Position numbers and translations under genes: made by a program. A DNA stretch of 64,000 bases, from the NCBI RefSeq assembly GCF_003937945.1, contig NZ_RSEC01000058.1, forward strand, positions 806,001 through 870,000, written 5' to 3'. The notes under the pieces were generated by a model that saw nothing but the letters and a program-made list of their open reading frames with translations, was not told the DNA's origin and did no database searches. The stretch is from Amycolatopsis eburnea. GTDB taxonomy: Bacteria > Actinomycetota > Actinomycetes > Mycobacteriales > Pseudonocardiaceae. Positions 35,711-43,597 of this stretch are shown in pieces (positions within the stretch are counted from its first letter, which is position 1; every line of letters starts with the position of its first letter).

Positions 35711-37384
35711 ATGCTCACGAGTTCAGAACCGGCCGCCGGCGGGCTGACCACCGCGGCCGGGGCCACCACGCTCTCGACGCTCCTGACCGCGCGCGCCGCG
35801 GCCACGGGGACCGAGAGAGCGCTTACCCGCCTCGGCGCCGGAAGGCGGACGGTGACCTGGGCCGGGCTGGACCACCGGGTGACCGCCGTCGCCGCGGCCC
35901 TGCGCCAGGTCACCGAACCCGGGCAGCGCGCGGCGATCCTCGTCGCGGATCCGGTGGAGCACGTCGTGGCGTTCCTCGGCGTGCTCCGGGCCGGGCTGGT
36001 CGCGATCTCCGTCGGCCCGGACCGCGCCCGTGTCCTGGCGGACGCGGAACCGGTGATCCTGCTGGCGACGTCGGCGACGGTCGCCGACACCCGGCGGTTC
36101 TTGTCTACTTTGGACACGTGCGGGCACCGCGTGCTCGCGGTGGACGCCGTTCCCGATGCGCCGGGCTTCACCGAGGACCCGGTCGCCGCCGAAGACGTGG
36201 CGTACTTGCAGTACCCGGGCGCGGTGATGGTCACGCACGCGAACATCGTCGCCAACGCCCGGCAGGCGGCGGCCGTGCTGGGACCGGGTGAGCTGGTGAG
36301 CCGTTCGCCGCTCAGCGATCCACTCGGCCTGCTGCTCGCGGTCGCCGTGCCGCTCGCGACGGGCCGTCCCGTGGTGCTCGTCGAGCGGCCGGCGGCACTC
36401 GGGCCCGTGACCACGCTCGTGAGCAGCGCCGACCCGGATCTGGACCGGGTGCGTGCGGCGTTCGGCGCGTCCGGGCAGCTGCGGGTGTGCTACGTCGTGG
36501 CCGAAGCGACGGCGCTGGTCGCATGTGGACGGCCGGCGGGCCAGCGCGTCGCGATCGTCGGCCCCGACGGACGGCGGCTGCCCGCGGGCGAGCCCGGCGA
36601 GATCTGGGTGAGCGGTCCGAACGTCGCCCGCGGCTACCGGAACCGGCCCGGTGAGTCCGCCCGCGTGTTCTGCGCGTTCCTCACGGGGGACGACGAGCCG
36701 CGGTGGTGGCTGCGCACCGGCCACCTCGGGGTGCTCGACGAGTCGGGTGAGCTGTCCGTCCTCGACGACGACTTCGCCGCTGGGCATCACCTGCGGGGCC
36801 TTGAAGCGGCGGCCGGGGGTGCCGATCCGGCGGTGCGGGACGGGGCCGCGTTCGCGGCCGGGCATCACCTGCGGGATCTCGAAGCGGCGGCCGGGGGTGC
36901 CGATTCGGCGGTGCGGGACGGGGCCGCGTTCGCGGCCGGGCATCACCTGCGGGATCTCGAAGCGGCGGCCGGGGGTGCCGATTCGGCGGTGCGGGACGCG
37001 GTCGCGTTCGCGGCCAGGCATCCGCGGGACCTTGAAGCGACGGCCGGGGGTGCCGATTCGGCGGTGCGGGACGGGGCCGCGTTCGCCGCCGGGCATCACC
37101 CGAGGGACCTGGAAATGACCGCCAGGGGCGCCCATCCGGCGGTCCGGGACGCCGCCGCGTTCGCCGTCCCCGGGGCGCAGGTCGTGCTCGTCGTCGAGCT
37201 GGCCGCGGGGAGCCTCCCGCCGCGCGGAGCGGTCGAGCGGGCCGTGCGTGGCGCGTTGTCGGAGCGGCACGGGCTCACGCCGCGCCGGGTCGTCGTGCTG
37301 GGCGCGGGCGAGCTGCCGCCGACCCGGGCCGAGTGCCGGGAGCGCTACCTGGCCGGCCTGCCCACCCCGGACGGCCTGCGGTGA
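35711..37384 (+). CDS. degenerate fatty-acyl-AMP ligase homologue with internal tandem repeats
   Basis: 557 residues from ATG 35711 (GAGGGA upstream; ATG 35696 is possible). The fold follows FAALs: YRRT-like N-domain, VEHVVAFLGVLRAGLVAI, VAYLQY...VMVTHANIVANARQ, GEIWVSGPNVARGYRNRP, WWLRTG, and a SERHGLTPRRVVVL C-domain. The catalytic signatures are lost: the ATP P-loop TSGSTxxP is deleted between YLQY and VMVTH, the WLPxxHDMG region is missing, YGLAEAT reads YVVAEAT, RTGD reads RTGH, GRxKD is absent and the C-terminal catalytic Lys segment is lost. Where the C-domain should begin, a 26-residue unit (AAGHHLRDLEAAAGGADSAV...) is repeated five times. Ligase activity is very unlikely; an acyl-binding or structural role in the Mce system is possible. 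Coupled (GTGA) to the next gene. Confidence 0.85.
   Translation: MLTSSEPAAGGLTTAAGATTLSTLLTARAAATGTERALTRLGAGRRTVTWAGLDHRVTAVAAALRQVTEPGQRAAILVADPVEHVVAFLGVLRAGLVAISVGPDRARVLADAEPVILLATSATVADTRRFLSTLDTCGHRVLAVDAVPDAPGFTEDPVAAEDVAYLQYPGAVMVTHANIVANARQAAAVLGPGELVSRSPLSDPLGLLLAVAVPLATGRPVVLVERPAALGPVTTLVSSADPDLDRVRAAFGASGQLRVCYVVAEATALVACGRPAGQRVAIVGPDGRRLPAGEPGEIWVSGPNVARGYRNRPGESARVFCAFLTGDDEPRWWLRTGHLGVLDESGELSVLDDDFAAGHHLRGLEAAAGGADPAVRDGAAFAAGHHLRDLEAAAGGADSAVRDGAAFAAGHHLRDLEAAAGGADSAVRDAVAFAARHPRDLEATAGGADSAVRDGAAFAAGHHPRDLEMTARGAHPAVRDAAAFAVPGAQVVLVVELAAGSLPPRGAVERAVRGALSERHGLTPRRVVVLGAGELPPTRAECRERYLAGLPTPDGLR
36773..37159 (+). repeat. five in-frame 78-bp tandem repeats inside the FAAL-like gene
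   Basis: Units start at 36773, 36851, 36929, 37007 and 37082 (lengths 78, 78, 78, 75, 78). Units 2 and 3 are almost identical; unit 4 lost one codon; unit 5 (HHPRDLEMTARGAHPAVRD) is closest to the normal FAAL sequence at this place and so is probably the original copy. The reading frame is kept throughout, and the third repeat boundary differs only in its last codons, indicating recent expansion. Confidence 0.95.
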
Positions 37385-38592
37385 CCGGGCCGCTGGAGGA
37401 CGCGCGCGCGGTGTCGCCGGGCGTCCCGTTCGCCACCCGGGCGTTCGAAGTGACCTGGCCCGAAGCGCCCCTGCCACCGGCGCCGCCGGTACCGCCCGGG
37501 TCGTGGCTGCTGCTCACCGACGAGCACCCGGCCGCGCTCGGCCGGGCCGTCGCGCTCGCACTGGCGCTGGCCGAAACCGGCGACGAAGCCCTTTCCCTGC
37601 CCCAGGACGACTTCGGCGAGCTGCCCGCGTTCCTGGCCGGGCGGCCGGTGCGCGGCGTCGTGTTCCTCACCGGCGCCCCGCACGCCTACCACGACCCCGA
37701 AGACGCGCGCGAGCTCCTGCGCACGATCTCGTCGGTGGTCGCCCGGCTCGACCGCGGGGTCCGCTTCCACCTGGTGACGCAGGCGCACGACGAGCCGGGG
37801 CTGGTGTGCCTGCGCGGGCTGATCCGGGTGCTCGCCTGCGAACGCCCGGACCTGCGGGCGAGCATCGCCGACTTCGACGCCCGGTCCGATGTGGACGCAC
37901 TCGCCCGCGAGCTGCGGGCGGACGCGTCCGAGGACGAAGTCCGCTGGCGCCACGACGTCCGGTACGCAGCGCGGCTGACCCGCGTCCCGCTCGCTCCCGA
38001 AGTCCCGGCCGGCCCGGGGGCGTACGTGGTGACGGGTGCGTTCGGCCCGCTCGGCCTGGCCACCGCCCGCTGGCTGGCCGACCACGGCGCCACCCGGATC
38101 GTCCTTTCCGGACGGAACGGCGGGATGGCCGACCTCCCTGGCGCGGACGTCGTGGTCGTTGCCGGTGACCTCGCCGAGCGTGGTGTCGCGGACCGGTTGA
38201 TCGCCGAGGCGACGGCGGGCGGGCTGCCGTTGCGGGGGATCGTGCACGCGGCGGGGGTGTTCGCGGAAGACGCCGACACCGCGTGGCGCGCGAGGGTGCT
38301 GGGCGCACGGCGGCTGCACGAAGCGACCGCGGAAACCCCGCCGGTCTGGTGGCTGCTGTGCTCCCCGGCCACGGCGCTGTTCGGCGCACCGGGCCGGGCG
38401 GGCGGCGCGACGGCGGACGCGTGGCTGGACGCGTTCGCGGCCTGGCGGCGCGCCCGTGGGCTGCCCGCGGCGGTGACCCGGGTGGGGAGCAGGGAGCTTT
38501 CGCCCGCGGTCTGGCGGCCGTACTTTTCGGCGGTGCTCGAGGAGATCGTGCACGACGCGGAGGTGTTCGGGGAGGACGCGTCAGGCGTCTGA
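37381..38592 (+). CDS. PKS ketoreductase-like protein without catalytic residues
   Basis: 403 residues, GTG overlapping the FAAL-like stop. It resembles an excised type I PKS KR: structural half (about 40-190, with LVTQAHDEPGLVCLRGLIRV and HEP/GL-type motifs) and Rossmann half (VTGAFGPLGLATARWLADHG, LSGRNGG, GIVHAAGVF, GARRLHEAT, ending LDAFAAWRRARGLPAAV). Against the KR consensus, the catalytic Ser becomes Pro329, Tyr becomes Gly342, Asn becomes Asp346 and Lys becomes Arg in RVLGA. Reduction is therefore improbable although NADPH-fold features remain. It ends the Mce transcript and overlaps the MerR gene end by 12 bp in convergent orientation. Confidence 0.85.
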   Translation: MTGPLEDARAVSPGVPFATRAFEVTWPEAPLPPAPPVPPGSWLLLTDEHPAALGRAVALALALAETGDEALSLPQDDFGELPAFLAGRPVRGVVFLTGAPHAYHDPEDARELLRTISSVVARLDRGVRFHLVTQAHDEPGLVCLRGLIRVLACERPDLRASIADFDARSDVDALARELRADASEDEVRWRHDVRYAARLTRVPLAPEVPAGPGAYVVTGAFGPLGLATARWLADHGATRIVLSGRNGGMADLPGADVVVVAGDLAERGVADRLIAEATAGGLPLRGIVHAAGVFAEDADTAWRARVLGARRLHEATAETPPVWWLLCSPATALFGAPGRAGGATADAWLDAFAAWRRARGLPAAVTRVGSRELSPAVWRPYFSAVLEEIVHDAEVFGEDASGV

Positions 38593-38964
38593 GGGCAGCC
38601 GTTCGGCCAGCAGGCCGCGGAAGTGGGGGCAGGTCATGATGTCGTCGTGCGGGCACGGTCCGCCGGCGAGCAGGTCGAGCGCCGCCTGTGTCCGGGCGAG
38701 CCGGGCTTCCAGCCGCCGCCGGTGGGCGGCCAGCAGTTCTTCGCGGGCCGGCGCCGACCCGGCCGCCAGCACCGCCCGGATGTCCGCGAGGCCGAGGCCC
38801 GCCTCCTTCGAGACCAGGATCGCCGCCACCCGGTGCTCGTCGGTGTCGGTGTAGCGGCGGCGGTTGCCGGCGCGCGCGGGCGTCAGCAGCCCCTCCGCCT
38901 CCCAGTGGCGCAGCACGTGCGCGGGGACCCCGAACCGGGCCGCCACCTCGCCTATTGACTTCAT
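38581..38964 (-). CDS. MerR-family transcriptional regulator
   Basis: 127 residues from ATG 38964. Winged-helix start IGEVAARFGVPAHVLRHWEAEGLL and RRRYTDTDEHRVAAIL are standard MerR. A coiled dimerisation helix (about 75-105) follows, then CPHDDIMTCPHF near the end, where two Cys-Pro-His pairs could bind a metal or act in redox sensing. Divergent from a methyltransferase gene whose start is only 20-29 bp away, so it almost certainly controls that gene and itself through the dyad between them. Confidence 0.9.
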   Translation of the reverse strand: MKSIGEVAARFGVPAHVLRHWEAEGLLTPARAGNRRRYTDTDEHRVAAILVSKEAGLGLADIRAVLAAGSAPAREELLAAHRRRLEARLARTQAALDLLAGGPCPHDDIMTCPHFRGLLAERLPSDA

Positions 38965-38985
38965 GCCGACATTAAGTCGCAGGAT
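38955..38985 (+). promoter_or_regulatory. MerR-type divergent promoter/operator
   Basis: TTGACT (38955-38960), a 19-bp spacer and CAGGAT (38980-38985). The long spacer is the MerR hallmark. The dyad GACTT-N12-AAGTC (38957-38961 / 38974-38978) fills the spacer. The methyltransferase ATG at 38993 falls about where transcription would start, implying a leaderless message; the MerR ATG lies inside the operator, giving tight autoregulation. Confidence 0.55.
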
Positions 38986-38992
38986 GGCGGCC

Positions 38993-39682
38993 ATGTCCAC
39001 GCTGCTTGCTCTCCTGGATGCCTTCGACGACCGGCCCGAGGCCCGTGACCTGCGCGAACTCACCTACCGCGACCTGGGGACGACCGTGGTCGACGTCGGC
39101 TGCGGCGGCGGCCGCGCGGTCGGCGAGCTGGCCGCCCGCGGGGTGCGCGCGATCGGCGTCGACCTGAACGCGGCCATGGTCGAGGCTGCCGCCGAGCGCT
39201 GGCCCGCCGGCGAATTCCACGTCGCCGACGCGGCTTCGCTGCCGCTGCCCGACGGTTCGGTCACCGGCTACCGCGCCGACAAGGTGCTGCACACCCTCGC
39301 CGATCCCGGCCAGGCGGTCGGCGAAGCGCGCCGGGTGCTGGCGCCCGGCGGCCGCGCGGTGCTCACCGGGCAGGACTGGGACACCGTCCTGATCGACTCC
39401 GACGACCCGGCGCGCACCCGCGCGCTCGTCCACGCCCGCGCGGACCGGGTGCCGAGCCCGCGGGTCGCGCGCCGCTACCGGAACCTGTTGCTGGACAACG
39501 GGTTCACCGACGTCACGGTCGAGGTCCGCACCGCGGTCTGGACCGACGGCGCGTGCCTGCCGATGCTCGCCGACCTCGGCGGCGACGGGGCGTGGCTCGA
39601 CGAGCAGGCCACGAGGGCGCGCGAGGACCGGCTGTTCGTGGCGATCCCGTTCGTGGTGGCGGCCGGCGTCCGCCGCCAGTGA
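38993..39682 (+). CDS. class I SAM-dependent methyltransferase
   Basis: 229 residues from ATG 38993; ATG 38984 would add MAA. Motif I VVDVGCGGGRAVGEL, acidic ribose-binding GVDLNAAM, motif II-like LPLPDGSVTGYRADKVLHTL and RRVLAPGGRAVL are all present. It belongs to the UbiE/small-molecule group. Substrate unknown; control by a Cys-containing MerR protein suggests modification of, or response to, a toxic small molecule or metal stress (inference). Confidence 0.9.
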   Translation: MSTLLALLDAFDDRPEARDLRELTYRDLGTTVVDVGCGGGRAVGELAARGVRAIGVDLNAAMVEAAAERWPAGEFHVADAASLPLPDGSVTGYRADKVLHTLADPGQAVGEARRVLAPGGRAVLTGQDWDTVLIDSDDPARTRALVHARADRVPSPRVARRYRNLLLDNGFTDVTVEVRTAVWTDGACLPMLADLGGDGAWLDEQATRAREDRLFVAIPFVVAAGVRRQ

Positions 39683-39695
39683 CATGACCGGCCCC

Positions 39696-39782
39696 AGCGC
39701 CCCAATGTGGCGTTCGGTGCGTCAGACGCACCGAAGGCCACATTGGGTGCGTCTCACGCAACCAAGGCCACATTGGGGCGCT
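39696..39782. repeat. family B intergenic repeat (short form, 16-bp perfect stem)
   Basis: Outer arms at 39696-39711 and 39767-39782 (AGCGCCCCAATGTGGC and complement); inside lies a perfect GGTGCGTC-A-GACGCACC palindrome at 39717-39733 plus a third ACATTGGGTGCG copy. It lies between the convergent methyltransferase and PucR genes. Confidence 0.85.
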
Positions 39783-39815
39783 CCAGCCCGGGCTGGCGGG
39801 CCCCGGACGTGCGAG

Positions 39816-41012
39816 CTACGTCAACGTCGCGCGGAGGGCGAGGATCATCTCGAAGCGGTCGTCCGGGTTGCGGAGGTGGTCCGCGAACAGGGTTTCCAGC
39901 TCCTGCGCCCGCGCGCGGACCGTCTGCGGGTGGATCGCCAGGCGATCGGCGACCTCCCGGACGTTGCCGCACGTCTCCAGCCACGCCAGCAGCGTGCCCG
40001 CGAGACGGTTGTACTGCTTCGGCGTCAACGCCGTCAGCGGGGCCAGCCGCCGCCGGCACGCCTCCGTGGCGAGGAACGGCTCCTTGCGCAGCCACAGCGT
40101 CGCGAGGTGGTCTTCGCACCAGGTCAGCGGTTCGTCGGGGAGGACGTCGGCGGCCACCAGGCGCAGGGCTTCCTGCGCCGTCGCCAGCGACCGGCCCGCC
40201 TGGCGCGGCGGCACCGGCGGCCCGACCGCGGCGCGGTGCCCGGCCAGCGCGGCCGTCAGTGCGCCGCGGTCCTCGGGCGCGGCCAGCAGCAGCCGCGGCG
40301 TCCCGTCTTCGAAGTCCTCCAGCGCGTCGAGGCCGCTGACGTCGCCGGCCCCGTCGAGCGCCACCGCGACGAGCCGGTGCGGCAGCGGCCACTGCGCCGC
40401 CGCCGCGGCTTCCTGCACCGTCCGCGACGGCGACGGCGGGTCCGCCAGCAGCAGGTCCAGCAGCCGGCGCCGCCGCCGTTCCAGCGCGCCCGCCGCCCGG
40501 GCCTGCGCCGCCGCGTGCCCTTCGATCGACAACGCGGACAGCTCGTCGATGTAGGCGAAGATCGCCTCGGCCAGCAGGCACAGCGTCGCCGACGGCACAC
40601 CGGCGCGCGTCCCGACCTCCGCCATCCGCCGCCACGTCACCCGCGCGCCGACCCGGTAGGCCGCCTGCAGGACGTCGAGGTTGCGGCCCTGCGCGAGCTC
40701 GTGCACGCCGAGCCCGACGAACAGCTTCCGCCGGTCGTCCGGCGCCGGGCCGGAAGCGGCGATCCGGTCGACGAACTGCAGGATCGCCGCCTGCACGCCG
40801 GCCCGCAGCGCCTTGCCGAACGCGCCGTCGAGCGGCCGCGCGTAGTCCGGGATCGTCCGCTGGATCTCGCGCAGCACCTCGTCGGCGACGTCCAGCAGCC
40901 GCGGCCGGAACACCGCGGCCAGCTCACGGGGGAGCAGGGCCCACAGCCGGCCCGGCCGTCCGTCGCCGCCGAGCATCGGCCCGTACGTCGTTTCGACGGG
41001 TGGTCCCGTCAT
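39816..41012 (-). CDS. PucR-family regulator 1
   Basis: 398 residues. N-terminal all-helical sensory region (about 20-180; LLPRELAAVFRPRL, RNLDVLQAAYRVGARVTWRR), central degenerate GGDEF-like fold, and C-terminal PucR HTH (RLAIHPQTVRARAQELETLF) near 355-375. This architecture, called CdaR/PucR-like, usually senses a metabolite and activates catabolic or secondary-metabolic genes. It starts 18 bp after PucR 2 on the same strand, so both are likely cotranscribed. Confidence 0.9.
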   Translation of the reverse strand: MTGPPVETTYGPMLGGDGRPGRLWALLPRELAAVFRPRLLDVADEVLREIQRTIPDYARPLDGAFGKALRAGVQAAILQFVDRIAASGPAPDDRRKLFVGLGVHELAQGRNLDVLQAAYRVGARVTWRRMAEVGTRAGVPSATLCLLAEAIFAYIDELSALSIEGHAAAQARAAGALERRRRRLLDLLLADPPSPSRTVQEAAAAAQWPLPHRLVAVALDGAGDVSGLDALEDFEDGTPRLLLAAPEDRGALTAALAGHRAAVGPPVPPRQAGRSLATAQEALRLVAADVLPDEPLTWCEDHLATLWLRKEPFLATEACRRRLAPLTALTPKQYNRLAGTLLAWLETCGNVREVADRLAIHPQTVRARAQELETLFADHLRNPDDRFEMILALRATLT

Positions 41013-41030
41013 CCGCCCACCTCATCGTGG

Positions 41031-42386
41031 TCAGGAACCGAGGAGTGCCTCCGCGCGCAGGGCGATCTCCATGTCGAGCCGGTCGTCGGCGTTGTTCAGC
41101 CGGTCGCCGAACAGGTCGATCAGCTGGTGCATGCGGTACCGCACGGTCTGCGGGTGCACCTTGAGCTTCTTCGCGATCTCGGGCGCGCTGCCGCGCGACT
41201 GCAGCCAGATCAGCAGCGTCTCGCCGAGGCGCGCCCGCTGCTTCGGGGTGAGGTCCTTGAACGGCTCCAGGCTGCGCGAACACAGCTCGCGGACCAGGAA
41301 CTCGTCGGCGAGCAGCCACAGCGTGGACAGGTGGTCGGTGCAGCGCGTCACCGGAGCGTCCGGCAGCACGCCGCGCTGGACGAGCTTCAACGTCCGGCGC
41401 GCCCAGAGCAGCGACCGCGGCGCGTCGGTGAGCCGCACGGTCGGGCCGACCACCGCGCGCCAGCCGCGCAGCCGTTCGGAGAGGTTGGTCAGGTGCTTGG
41501 CCGGGTCGCCGGTGACCAGGCACGGCTCGCTGCCCTCGAGATCGACGAGGACGTCGGAGTGCAGGTCCGGCGCGGCGAGGCTGTGCTGGTCGGCCCGGGG
41601 TTCGAGGGCGACGACGGTGACCTCGGCCGGCAGCGGCCACTGCGCCGTGGCGGCCTGCGCGGTGATGGTCTGCGGTGCGGACGGCGGATCGGCGAGCAGC
41701 AGGTCGAGCAACCGTCTCCGGCGGCGCGCGCGGGTGCCCGCGGCCCGCGTCTGGGCCGCCGTGTAGCCCTCGATCGACAACGCGGAGATTTCGTCGACGT
41801 AGGCGAAAATCGCCTCGGCGCTCGTGCACAGCGTGTCGGCGGAGACGCCGGCGGCCTGCCCGAACTCCGAGATGTGCCGCCACGCGACCCGCCCGCCGAC
41901 GCGGTACGCGGTCTGCAGGCAGTCGAGGCTGCGGCCCTCGTTGAACTCGATCTTGCCGAGGTTGCGGAACACGGTCGTCCACGTCTCGAGCGGGACGGCA
42001 CCGGGGGTGCCGACACTGTCGAGGCACTGGATGATCGACTGCCGCACACCCTGCGTGATGATGTGCCCGAACGCGCCCTCGAGCGGCTGGCGGTACTCGG
42101 GCACCGCCCGCTGGACCTCCTGCAGGATGGCGCGGGCGAGCGGGTCGACGCGCGGCTTGAACCGCACGGCCAGTTCGCGGGGCAGCGAAGCCCACAGCCC
42201 GATGGCGCCGGATGCGCGCCCGTGCTGGGGTTCCGCCGGGGTCCGGGGGACGGGTGGGTAGGCGGGCCGGGGCCGGTCGGCCGACACGGACTGCTGCCGG
42301 TAAGCCGGTCCGGAAGGGCGCTCGCCGGGCTGGGGCCGGTTCGCCCGCAGGGCGGGGCCGGCGAACCCGGTGTCCACGTCGGTCAT
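41031..42386 (-). CDS. PucR-family regulator 2
   Basis: 451 residues from ATG 42386, supported by AAGGAT upstream. It differs from its neighbours by a disordered, Pro/Arg-rich N-terminus of about 65 residues before the helical domain (WASLPRELAVRFKPRVDP; RSLDCLQTAYRVGGRVAWRH). C-terminal HTH: KLKVHPQTVRYRMHQLIDLF. Close paralogue of PucR 1 (shared YVDEISALSIEGYTAAQ-type helix), indicating tandem duplication. Confidence 0.9.
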   Translation of the reverse strand: MTDVDTGFAGPALRANRPQPGERPSGPAYRQQSVSADRPRPAYPPVPRTPAEPQHGRASGAIGLWASLPRELAVRFKPRVDPLARAILQEVQRAVPEYRQPLEGAFGHIITQGVRQSIIQCLDSVGTPGAVPLETWTTVFRNLGKIEFNEGRSLDCLQTAYRVGGRVAWRHISEFGQAAGVSADTLCTSAEAIFAYVDEISALSIEGYTAAQTRAAGTRARRRRRLLDLLLADPPSAPQTITAQAATAQWPLPAEVTVVALEPRADQHSLAAPDLHSDVLVDLEGSEPCLVTGDPAKHLTNLSERLRGWRAVVGPTVRLTDAPRSLLWARRTLKLVQRGVLPDAPVTRCTDHLSTLWLLADEFLVRELCSRSLEPFKDLTPKQRARLGETLLIWLQSRGSAPEIAKKLKVHPQTVRYRMHQLIDLFGDRLNNADDRLDMEIALRAEALLGS

Positions 42387-42406
42387 GTGTTTTATCCTTG
42401 CTGGCA

Positions 42407-42449
42407 ACAAAATCGGCCTCTTCGTCGTCGAAGCCGATCCGATTTTTGT
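42407..42449. promoter_or_regulatory. dyad upstream of PucR 2
   Basis: ACAAAATCGG (42407-42416) and CCGATTTTTGT (42439-42449) form an inverted repeat about 20-60 bp upstream of the PucR 2 ATG, in an unusually AT-rich patch for this DNA. Candidate operator or leader hairpin. The remainder of 42450-42624 shows nothing recognisable. Confidence 0.4.
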
Positions 42450-42624
42450 GGCTCAGGCAACATAATTTCGCGCGAACTGCACTGTCAACGGGTTCTCCGC
42501 TGACTTCCGGGTAACCCGTCCGGACTACACCCGAACGGGTGGAACGGCGCGAGGGGAGGTGACACTTCCGCCGTCGGGCGATGGTGCGCGGATGACAACT
42601 TTTCCGGCGGCCGTTTCGCGGGGT

Positions 42625-43530
42625 TCAGCCGGCCAGGAGGCGGGCGACGACGTCGTCGAGCGTCAGCCGCGCGGGCGTGGTCCCGGAGACGAACTCGTTG
42701 AGCAGCAGGCAGAACCCGTCCGGATCGGCCACGTGCGGAAAGTGTTTCACGTTTCCCAGCACCGTCAAGCGGCTGTCCGGCAGCAGTTCGGCGGTCCGGC
42801 GTCCGTGCGCGGCGGGGATCAGCGGGTCGCGTGCGCCCCAGACCAGCAGCATCGGCACGGATTCGGCCAGGTAGAGCTTCTCCACGGCGCTCGCGCGCTG
42901 CCCGCGCAGGTCGATCAGGCTGCGGGCGATCGCGAGGAACGCACGCCGCCGTCCGGGGTCGGCCAGCGAGCCGAAATGCCTGGCCAGCTCCCGTGTTTCA
43001 GGTTTCAACGATCCCCCGAGCCGGCGTCCCGCGCGGGCGGCGGCTCGCGCGATCGCGAGCGTCCACCGGTTCACCGCGAGCGCCACGGCGACCCGCGCGC
43101 CGGGCAGTGCGGTGGCGCGCAGCACGGGACTCACCTCGGGACCGAGGCCGGCGCTGCCGACCAGGACGAGCCGGTCGCACATTTCCGGGAACTGGTAGGC
43201 GAACTGCATTGCGATACCGCCGCCGAGCGAGTGCCCCGCGATGGTCGCGTGCCGCACGCCGGACACCGCGAGGACGTCCCGCACGATGCTCGCCATCGCG
43301 CCGAGACCGTAGTCGGTCCGCGGCGCGTCGGATTCCCCGTGGCCGGGCAGATCCGGGGCGAGCACGCGGCAGCCGGTCCAGCGTTCGAGGACCGGGGCCC
43401 AGGTCTCGGCGCTGCCCGCGATCCCGTGCAGCAGCACGATCGTTTCGTCGGCGGCGTCCGTGCCGGGCAGGTACTCGTGCAGCCGGACGCGCCGGCCGTG
43501 CAAGGTGAGGTCGTGCGTGTGGAGTGTCAT
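42625..43530 (-). CDS. alpha/beta-fold hydrolase
   Basis: 301 residues. Oxyanion motif VLLHGIAGSAETW, DLPGHGESD, nucleophile GHSLGG (Ser101), acid in WGARDPLIP and His in NVKHFPHVADP: a complete triad with a cap region (about 150-210). Family members include esterases, haloperoxidase-like and ring-cleavage-product hydrolases. Flanked by PucR-type regulators, which might respond to its substrate. AAAGG precedes the ATG. Confidence 0.9.
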   Translation of the reverse strand: MTLHTHDLTLHGRRVRLHEYLPGTDAADETIVLLHGIAGSAETWAPVLERWTGCRVLAPDLPGHGESDAPRTDYGLGAMASIVRDVLAVSGVRHATIAGHSLGGGIAMQFAYQFPEMCDRLVLVGSAGLGPEVSPVLRATALPGARVAVALAVNRWTLAIARAAARAGRRLGGSLKPETRELARHFGSLADPGRRRAFLAIARSLIDLRGQRASAVEKLYLAESVPMLLVWGARDPLIPAAHGRRTAELLPDSRLTVLGNVKHFPHVADPDGFCLLLNEFVSGTTPARLTLDDVVARLLAG

Positions 43531-43583
43531 CGGCGGCCTTTCTCGCGAGGCTGAAAATAGGGCATCCGACTACTTGCGCCGGT

Positions 43584-43597
43584 GTGGTGAACACCAC
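43584..43597. promoter_or_regulatory. palindrome upstream of the hydrolase gene
   Basis: GTGGTG-AA-CACCAC, a perfect 14-bp palindrome 54 bp upstream of the hydrolase ATG, next to a TATTTT minus-10-like sequence read on the minus strand. Candidate operator. In the rest of the 43531-43928 gap I see no convincing gene. Confidence 0.4.

Noticed and set aside
36773..37159. Tandem repeats as a sign of frameshift or assembly break in the FAAL-like gene
   Set aside because: All unit lengths are multiples of three and the downstream C-domain stays in frame, so the gene is open; assembly error cannot be excluded without reads.
39684..42503. 939-codon open frame antisense to PucR 1 and 2
   Set aside because: It spans two genuine genes and a repeat, with no recognisable domain.
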